Part shown: piece after piece, positions 1 through 64,000 of the stretch
How positions within the stretch are numbered: the first letter of the stretch is position 1
Layout: every line of letters begins with the position of its first letter
Source of the DNA: Alviniconcha marisindica
Lineage: Eukaryota; Mollusca; Gastropoda; Provannidae
NCBI GenBank assembly: GCA_018857735.1
Contig: JABMCL010001863.1
Location: 401,001-465,000 of the forward strand
DNA length: 64,000 nt
Direction of reading: 5' to 3'
Position numbers and translations under genes: made by a program
The notes under the pieces: generated by a model
What the model saw: the letters and a program-made list of their open reading frames with translations, nothing else
Database searches by the model: none
What the model was told of the DNA's origin: nothing

Positions 1-110
1 AAAGCAATAATACGCACAACTACACTACACCAGAGCCCATCAAATTTAGTCTTGTTTTTTTCCTTCCTTTTCCTTCTAATTCTTAACAAACAAGAAAGGG
101 TGGGGGCAGG

Positions 111-113
<3 letters not shown>

Positions 114-142
<29 letters not shown>
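114..142 (+). repeat. Poly-G run
   Basis: Uninterrupted run of 29 G. Similar C or G runs of 15-30 bases recur at 2,807-2,833, 15,230-15,271, 24,901-24,925, 27,765-27,787, 30,768-30,787, 30,917-30,937, 40,251-40,266, 40,414-40,431 and 55,681-55,700. Confidence 0.95.
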
Positions 143-349
143 TAGAGAAAGAAAATGAAAGAAGAGAGCAGAAAATTCAATAAACTGATGTTTTTCTTCT
201 TAAGAATGTACAGCAACTAAATTCATTACAACTTCACCAGGGACCAAATTGTGGAACTTCACGTTCACTGGAACTACCGCAAATTTGCCAGCTGTGTATC
301 TGATGGACAACGGAGAAAACCTGCCAGTCTCATGTTGCAGCCTGCCTTA

Positions 350-2005
350 CTCATCTCTGATCAAGGCAGCCACCGCTGATCAAGGCAGCCACCGCTGATC
401 AAGGCAGCCACTGCTGATCAAGGCAGCCACTGCTGATCAGTCACCTCTGATCAAGGCAGCCACTGCTGATCAAGGAGAAACTGCCAGTCTCAGTGCAGCT
501 GCTATCACTCTGATCAAGCAGACTGCTACAGCAGCATGATCAGTCACCTCTGATCAAGGCAGCCACTGCTGATCAAGGCAGCCACTGCTGATCAGTCACC
601 TCTGATCAAGGCAGCCACTGCTGATCAAGGCAGCCACTGCTGATCAGTCACCACTCTGATCAAGGCAGCCACTGCTGATCAAGGCAGCCACTGCTGATCA
701 GTCACCTCTGATCAAGGCAGCCACTGCTGATCAGCACCTCTGATCAAGGCAGCCACTGCTGATCAAGGCAGCCACTGCTGATCAGTCACCTCTGATCAAG
801 GCAGCCACTGCTGATCAAGGCAGCCACTGCTGATCAGGTCACCCTGATCAGTCACCCTGATCAAGGCAGCCACTGCTGATCAAGGCAGCCACTGCTGATC
901 AGTCACCTCTGATCAAGGCAGCCACTGCTGATCAAGGCAGCCACTGCTGATCAGTCACCTCTGATCAAGGCAGCCACTGCTGATCAAGGCAGCCACTGCT
1001 GATCAAGGGCCACTCTGATCAAGGCAGCCACTGCTGATCAGTCACCTCTGATCAAGGCAGCCACTGCTGATCAGTCACCTCTGATCAAGGCAGCCACTGC
1101 TGATCAAGGCAGCCACTGCTGATCAAGTCAGCCACTGCTGATCAAGGCAGCCACTGCTGATCAAGGCAGCCACCGCTGATCAGTCACCTCTGATCAAGGC
1201 AGCCACTGCTGATCAAGGCAGCCACCGCTGATCAGTCACCTCTGATCAAGGCAGCCACTCTGATCAAGTCAGCAGTCACGCTGATCAGTCACCTCTGATC
1301 AAAGCAGCCACTGCTGATCAAGGCAGTCACGCTGATCAGTCACCCTGATCAAGGCAGCCACTGCTGATCAAGGCAGCCCCCTGCTGATCAGTCACCTCTG
1401 ATCAAGGCAGCCACTGCTGATAAAGGCAGTCACCGCTGATCAGTCACCTCTGATCAAGGCAGCCACTGCTGATCAAGGCAGCCACTGCTGATCAGTCACC
1501 TCTGATCAAGGCAGCCACTGCTGATCAGTCACCTCTGATCAAGGCAGCCACTGCTGATCAAGCAGCCACGCTGATCAGTCACCTCTGATCAAGGCAGCCA
1601 CGCTGTGTCACTCTGATCAAGGCAGCCACTGCCTGATCAGTCACCTCTGATCAAGGCAGCCACTGCTGATCAGTCACCTCTGATCAAGGCAGCCACTGCT
1701 GATCAGGCAGCCACTGCTGATCAGTCACCTCTGATCAAGGCAGCCACTGCTGATCAGTCACCTCTGATCAAGGCAGCCACTGCTGATCAAGGCAGCCACT
1801 GCTGATCAGTCACCTCTGATCAAAGCAGCCACTGCTGATCAAGGCAGCCACTGCTGATCAAGGCAGTCACCGCTGATCAAGGCAGTCATCTCTGATCGAG
1901 GCAGTCACCGCTGATCAAGGCAGTCACCGCTGATCGAGGCAGCCACCTCTGATCAAGGCAGTCACCGCTGATCAAGGCAGCCACCGCTGATCAAGGCAGC
2001 CACCA
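350..2005 (+). repeat. Minisatellite, CTGATCAAGGCAGCCACTG type
   Basis: Roughly 80 short units built from two variants, tgatcaaggcagccactgc and tcagtcacctc, in irregular alternation. Every unit carries the palindrome TGATCA. The right end shows more diverged units (gtcaccgctgatcgagg). Confidence 0.97.
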
Positions 2006-3238
2006 TGCCATTGCATCAGCTTTCTCACCGGTTTAAAGACGAAGCCAGCAGGTCAGATTCTTATATTTATCCACAGTTGAGCAGCAACAAACTATGTTAC
2101 ACAGACAATTGTCTTTAAAATACTTTTTTCTTTGAAGAGGCAGATTAGCATGCTGCAAAGAAGCAGGATTAAATGAATACATAAACAGGAGTGCTTTTCT
2201 TTCCTTAACCAAGACACAACTCTTGCTCATGCTTCACATCACTTGTATTCTGTACTGACCACAAACATCTGAGTCAACAAAATGGTGCCCTGCAAAAGGC
2301 AAACTACACAAGTACCTCAACAACCTTTCAGCAGGAGGCAAACTCAGATACACAAGAACAAGGAAACTGCACCGCTCTTCATGAACTCATTCACGCACAT
2401 ACACGCACCCATGGACACGCGCACACGCACGCATGAATTTATATACACCATCTCTCTTGCTCTTTTCCCACGCACACTTAAAGTAGCCTACAAATGTTAC
2501 AAGAGTTTCAACCTTTTCTCACAGCAAATCAATATTCAGCTGATCAAAGTGTGACAGCATATATCACTGCAGCTCCAGCATTCACAAGTAGGTGTTACAA
2601 ATGCAATGCGCAGAAACCCTACACAAACATGCCCGTGTCCAAACTGCCAGCCAAAATCATGTACCAAATCAACAAGTGACTAGATCGTTTGGAGATGAAA
2701 AATATCACAGGCCAGCTGACAGTTCCGAAGAGTAAAAAAACAAAACAATGTCAACAGGAGCTGACCACACCACACAAATTCAACAGTATTTCCTTCTTTA
2801 AAGGTTCCCCCCCCCCCCCCCCCCCCCCCCCCCTTTTCCAGGTCTGACTGGCTCACAACGGAAGAGCTAGGAAATGGGTAGTGTGTGCATCTTTAACTCC
2901 AACCCATTATCCTCCACTCCCGTTCATGTGAACTCCCTAAGCTTGAGATAAGCCGACTGCAATTTCTTAGGACAATTGTCTTAGTTAATTACTAAAGACA
3001 GAAAGAATGAATGAATATTGTTAACATCCACAGAGGTGAGTAGGCTCGTTAGGGATGGCGACAAGTGGGAAAGGGGGAAGAAGAGTGAAACCTCAAGACA
3101 GGCGCCAACTCGGAAGACCAATCAGGCTGCTGTGGACCGCCGCCAGAACAACAGAATGTTAAGGCAGTGTCCGCCCGGCATTGTGCAGGAACTACCGTAC
3201 CACGCAACTGCTGTCCCAACTGCTGTTCAGAACAGAGT

Positions 3239-3364
3239 CACAAAGACGATGTCCGCAGCTCTGCCGTCGGGAGAGACAGAAAGCGGACACAAGTGATATT
3301 TCACAAAGACGATGTCTGCAGCTCTGCCGTCGGGAAAGACAGAAAGCGGACACAAGGGATATTT
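3239..3364 (+). repeat. Two-copy 63-bp direct duplication
   Basis: Copies 3,239-3,301 and 3,302-3,364 start cacaaagacgatgtc and differ at only a few positions. Confidence 0.95.
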
Positions 3365-5542
3365 CAGTCACTTTGTAATGCAGGAGGGGGATGCTACAAA
3401 ATCTGTGAAGGGAAAAAAATGGTGAATTCTGTGTGGCCAACTCCTGATAACAAAGAAACAGATCACAGAATAAATCACGATTTGTGCACCAATAGAGGTC
3501 TTACTGTTTAACGGGATGGCACGACTTCGAAACACAATGTCCTTCCCTCAGTCAAACCAGCATGACAAAAAAATGCAGGTGCAAAAGTGACCAAACCAAC
3601 GCAAATGTTATATCACAAGTATTTTTGGTGCTGAGTACAACAGTTAAATCTGTGCACAAAACCCATCTCTCTTGCTATGTAAACCATAAGCTCTTCATGT
3701 TGAGAAATGTTCTGCAGTTGAAAAAAAAAAAAAAAGCAAGAAGAAAAAAAGAAGAAGCAATCTTGACCTGCAAGTCTAAAAAGGAATCTTTTCTGGGGAA
3801 TATGTCTTCTTTATTTCTGGTCCTTTCTTGTTCTTTTTTTCTTGTCCTTCCTTCTTTTTCCTTTCTCTCTCCACCCCCCCCCCCCCCCCCCTTCTTCTCG
3901 CTATAAACAGTTTGTACCATTTTCTTCTCCCATCAAGCTTCTATGTACTTCACTGAGACCTGGCCATTCATTTATACAGAAGAACATTTGCAATGTGTAA
4001 TGTCCTCATTCCAATGCCTATTTTATGGCATAATAAAAACTTCCAATATTTTCTGCAGGTGCACAGGCACTGAAGAAACAGGCGAACAAGCCCCCGAAAT
4101 GGTTATCTTCTAATGACCCTCTTTAAACAAAGACTAGCCAGAACGCTGTCATAGTACACCGGTCTGCTATGTAGGACAAAGGGGGTGCAGGAATATTTTC
4201 AGTCTTTTTGCCTTTTAGAACTTTTCTATGCTTTCTAAGCTCTGTTGATCTGTTTATTTGTTACATAATATATATATATGTACATATACTTCATTTTGCA
4301 CATTAGTAAGGTTTGGCTTCAGTTTGTCTTAAACTGCATCTTTTTCTCCCTTTCACACACACATACACATGCATCCACTCACCCACGCATAGGCACACAT
4401 GCTCTCTCTCTCTCACACACACACGCACGCACGCACGCACACACAGACACTGTTTTCACTTCAGCATGCCTAGCTGACGACAGCCCTGAAGTGGCTGCCC
4501 CAGCCCGTGAGTTGTTGTGTCAGTGCCAACAGTAGCAGGCGTGCAGCAGCAGCAGGAGAGGGACAGCGGAGAAAGGGAGGCGAGTTAAAGACCAGAAAAG
4601 CAGCGTTAGCCAATCTAAGACAAGTTCCAAGCCAAGCGATTCGCTCTACGTGCCTGCCAGAAGCGAACGGCCGGCTCGCTGAAAAAAGGAGGCAGGCAAG
4701 TTAGACAGTTTTCACTGGATTAGTGGTCTTCAGATAAACAAGGGGTCTGGTGAACCTCAACGCCATTTGCACCCTAACTGTCTGCAACTGTGAAGGGTCT
4801 ATGCTCGCCTATGTGTATTATCATCTGTGCAATGATTCCTCATTCCCTTCACTGACCATTCCTTTGCTGAAATAAAGAACCAAACGGACGTGTTCCCTGC
4901 CAACCGGTACATCATATTCCCCATTGCACAGGGTAACATGTCCCATTGTAATGTATCTATCATCCATTCCCCATTGTAGTCACAACTTTTTCATGTGCTG
5001 TGTCTCTTTTAGCATAGGTGCTGCTGAGTTAAGTGGGCAGTGGTACCCGCAAAACCAGAAAGCTTGCCCGTGTCGCTGTTCAAGGTGACCCTCCGTTCAG
5101 AATCATGGGTCAGACAAATTGTGAATACCGGTGCCAGCGCTGAGGTTCACCAATCATCTAGAGAAATGGATGCATGTAGGAGGGACTGACAGTCACAGAA
5201 GTGAAAGTGGATAGGAATAGACTGATAGCCATAGAAATAGAGGAAGATACATGATTGGAACACATGCTCAAGATTTTTAGTAACCAGAGATATATATCAC
5301 AGAGAGAGCATGCATCAGATCAGACAATAGGATCAACAGGAAAAATTACATCTGGTTATATCAAGAAGTAAACCTGCATCCATTCAAATACAGCAATGTG
5401 GATGCTGAAGTATTATATTTTTACTTTATGCATTCTTTCTACACATAGGTATACAGAAACCGCTACAAATGTAACTTAACATGCGCATGCGTGCACATGC
5501 ACAAACACATCCTCACATACGCAAACCCATACAGACATGCAC

Positions 5543-5545
<3 letters not shown>

Positions 5546-5608
<63 letters not shown>
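5546..5608 (+). repeat. (CA)n microsatellite
   Basis: About 31 uninterrupted CA dinucleotides. Confidence 0.97.
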
Positions 5609-5611
<3 letters not shown>

Positions 5612-5699
5612 CAGGCTACTTGCAATCAAGACACTGTCACTGACTGACTCCTACCAGAGCCTCTGCCACTGCCTCTGCCACTCACTGGTATACCAACCC

Positions 5700-6490
5700 T
5701 CCCTCACCCCACCTCACTGCTCCTTGTCACACTCACCCCACAGGAAGCTTTACCCACTCCCATCTTGTTACACTCACCCCACACATGCCGCTTTACCCAC
5801 TCCCATCTCCCACCTTGTTACACTCACCCCACAGGCTGCTTTACCCACTCCCACCTCAGTGCTCCTTGTTACACTCACCACACAGGATGCTTTACCCACT
5901 CCCACCTCACTCCTCTTTGTTACATTCACCACAGGCCGCTTTACCCACTCCCACCTAACAACTTACTTGGAGACTTGTTACACTCACCCCAAACGTCACT
6001 TTACCCACTCCCACCTCCCTCCTTGTTACACTCACCCCAAATGCCACTTTACCCACCTCCCTCCTTGTTACACTCACCCCACACGCTGCTTTACCCACTC
6101 CCACCTCACTCCTTGTTACACTCACCCCACAGGCTGCTTTACCCACTCCCACCTCACTCCTTGTGACACTCACCCCACAGGCTGCTTTACCCACTCCCAC
6201 CATACTGCTCCTTGTTACACACACCCCACACGCTGCTTTACCCACTCCTACCTCCCTCCTTGTTACACTCACCCCACAGGCCGCTTTACCCACTCCCACC
6301 TCACTCCTCATTCACCACAGGATGCTTTACCCACTCCCACCTCACTGCTCCTTGTTACACTCACCACACAGGACGCTTTATCCACTCCCCTCTAACAACT
6401 GACTTGGATACTTGTTACACTCACCCCAAATGCTACTTTACCCACTCCCACCTTGTTACACTCACCCCACAGGACGCGTTACCCACTCCC
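5700..6490 (+). repeat. 48-bp minisatellite carrying exon 32 donor copies
   Basis: About 16 units containing gctttacccactcccacct and cttgttacactcacccc. The unit next to exon 32 overlaps its donor. Two internal units (5,957-5,975 and 6,391-6,409) have kept the splice-site stretch aacttacttgga, or a one-base variant of it. Confidence 0.95.
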
Positions 6491-6504
6491 ACCCGGCAAC
6501 TTAC

Positions 6505-62121
<55,617 letters not shown>

Positions 62122-62219
62122 CTGTAACACACAGAGCAACCACAGAAATAAATCACAGGCACATTCTGCACAAAAATTCATCCCATGTTCATCTGGCTGA
62201 CTTGTTACAACATTGCCTG

Positions 62220-63025
62220 CCTACAGTTTTCCCCCCCTTCTCTCTCACTCTACTTCACTTACTTCCACTTCGCCTTGGTTCATTGCTACCCCACCCCCAC
62301 ACCCCACCCATCCCGTTCCTTCCATCCCCTTTCTATTCCTTCCACTTCTTTCTTTTATGCATTTTCTACCTTCACCGTCTTCCCTTTCATTCCTACATTT
62401 CCCCCCTACATTTCTCCCCCCCCCCCCCCTTCCATTTATCCATTTCCTTCCTTTCCTTCCCTCCACCCCCTTTCCATTCATCCACTTCCCTTCTATTCAC
62501 CCCCCCCCCCCTTCCATTATCCATTTCCCCTTCCCTCCCCCACCCTCTTTCCATTCATCCACTTCCCTTCTATTCACCCCTTTCCTCTCCCCCCCCCCTT
62601 CCATTTATCCATTTCCTTCCTTTCCCTTCCCTCCACCCCCTTTCCATTCATCCACTTCCTTCTATTCCACCCCCCCCCTTTCCCTTCTCCCCCCTCCCCT
62701 TCCTTTATCCATTTCCTTCCTTTCCCTTCCCTCCACCCCCTTTCCATTCATCCACTTCCCTTCTATTCACCCCCCCCCCCCTTTCCTTCTCCCCCCCCCC
62801 CCTTCTTCCATTTCCTTCCTTTCCCTTCCCTCCACCCCCTTTACATTCATCCCCCCCTTCCAATCCCTTCATTCCACCCCCTTTCCTTTTCCTCTAGCCC
62901 TCTTCCATTCGTTCACTTCCTTTCCCTGTCCTCCACCCCCCTTCCCTTCTATCCATTAATCGCATTCACTCACTTCTCGGCCATCATCTTCCTTCACTGC
63001 CCGCCCCCCCCCCCCCCCACCCCTT
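62220..63025 (+). repeat. Pyrimidine-rich minisatellite
   Basis: About 800 bases of CT-rich DNA with recurring ccatttatccatttccttcc and ttccattcatccacttccct units and C runs. In the transcript it is a long purine tract upstream of exon 1. It creates long Pro/Phe/Ser open frames that I do not believe. Confidence 0.93.
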
Positions 63026-64000
63026 TTTAAATATATTTTGTATACATCATTGTTCCTTTAAAGCTTGACAGTTATTATTTAAAGTGTTGCCAGTTGATAA
63101 GGTGCACCCATCAGACACTGAACACACAACCTGCACTTCCTAGTGAGCATTAGGTCAGGACAAATATCGAGCATTAGGTCAGGACAAATGAGGAGACTAA
63201 GCCGTGTGTAAAAGGTACTATTTGCCAGGTGCACAACCCCAAACATTCTATTCCGCCAAATTCACAGGGGTCAGCTCAGCTCGGAACACAAGGCATTTGT
63301 ACCACTGTCAGCAGAATTAACCCCTCCTCAGCATTTCTCCCCATTGTTCAAACCCACACAAACAATGCAGCTCAGGCATAAAGGAGGAGGCACATAATGA
63401 GGCAGCAGCAACATGTGGGTATCACCCCGCCAGGCAATTACAGACACCTGTGCACAGGTGAGTCACTCCCACCTTTCCCCTTCACTGGCGTGCCTGTGGG
63501 AGGGTTGCGCGCGACATTTGTTTTGCGCGCTTGTTGGTTCCTCTCTCTTTTGTTATCGACATAGTTTTTAGTCAACCTGGGTTGCCTGGTTGGTGGATTG
63601 GCTGGCTGGAACAGTGTGGCCATTTACTCTACATCCCACACTCAGGTCAGCTCAGGCTGGGTGCCAACTGCTGCGTTTGCATATATATATATGTGATCGG
63701 AAAGGACTTGAATCAGAAGTTTGATGTCATTATATTTATAATATCATTCCAAATGCGTCATCTGTTGGCGATATGTCAAGACCACAGCCCTGCGGACAGC
63801 AAAAGACGTGCGATGGAATAAGCCGCGCTCAGCCCTACTCCAACTCCAGAGCCAAGCACAGCTCACATCTGTCCTGGGAGGATCAAGTGTAAAATTATGC
63901 AGCGGCCTGCATTCAACCCCTGCTTAGTCTGAAGGTTTTTGCTAGTGTAAACTGGCACCAGGTTTTTTTCCTTCCCATCTCTCCCAATCCCACTTCAACA
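63026..64000. other. Right-edge region, no exon recognised
   Basis: Expected to be the KIF21 intron upstream of window exon 1. No P-loop or other motor segment seen. A short duplication (gagcattaggtcaggacaaa) lies at 63,147-63,190. Confidence 0.5.

Larger units (their letters stand above)
2006..5699. other. Region left of KIF21 exon 32, no gene recognised
   Basis: Expected to hold the last KIF21 exon and 3' UTR, but I could not identify a segment completing WD blade 7. Contains a poly-C run (2,807-2,833), a two-copy 63-bp duplication (3,239-3,364), a poly-A (3,721-3,735), CA-rich stretches (4,350-4,446) and a pure (CA)n (5,546-5,608). Short open frames here look random. Confidence 0.6.

Noticed and set aside
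350..2005. Direct repeats that might suggest a CRISPR array
   Set aside because: Units are contiguous without unique spacers, and the genome is eukaryotic.
5481..6395. 304-residue open frame of CYTHPTG-type repeats
   Set aside because: Translation of the 48-bp minisatellite (period a multiple of three), no gene features.
62185..63030. 281-residue Pro/Phe/Ser open frame on the plus strand
   Set aside because: Product of a pyrimidine-rich minisatellite with no start context, conservation or splice signals.

Overview
The window is eukaryotic DNA: split genes with GT-AG introns, long CA/TG microsatellites, homopolymer C/G runs and very many minisatellites. Protein similarity and the style of the dispersed repeats suggest an invertebrate, most likely a mollusc (perhaps a gastropod). 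The species assignment is inference only.

The main gene runs right to left on the minus strand, from about 62,121 to 6,505, and is the KIF21A/KIF21B-type kinesin-4. I placed 32 coding exons by reading conserved protein segments and then checking splice sites. All 32 join in one continuous frame (4,454 coding bases, about 1,484 codons), and every junction phase matches. In order they encode the second half of the motor domain (exons 1-6), coiled coil 1 (7-8), a Ser-rich then acidic linker (9-12), the long central coiled coil (13-16), the regulatory coiled coil (17-21), a Ser/Pro-rich disordered linker (22-26) and most of a seven-bladed WD40 propeller (27-32). The first ~150 motor residues, with the P-loop, lie beyond the right edge. 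The last part of WD blade 7 and the stop codon were not found.

A second gene lies on the plus strand inside the 15-kb intron between KIF21 exons 25 and 26. Four exons (20,433-25,598) give an unrecognised basic, Pro/Lys-rich protein of about 589 residues. One of its introns uses a GC-AG splice pair.

The rest is intron or flank rich in repeats. The most striking pattern is that many intronic minisatellites around KIF21 contain a copied exon edge with its splice site. Exons 6, 13, 19, 22, 25, 28, 29 and 32 have such arrays, giving from two to about fourteen decoy donor or acceptor sites next to the real one. There are also a truncated duplicate of exon 30, several (UG)n tracts touching splice sites, and two non-autonomous inverted-repeat elements. 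Long stretches at 1-5.7 kb, 31-34.6 kb, 36-40 kb, 50-52 kb and 62.2-64 kb hold no recognisable gene.
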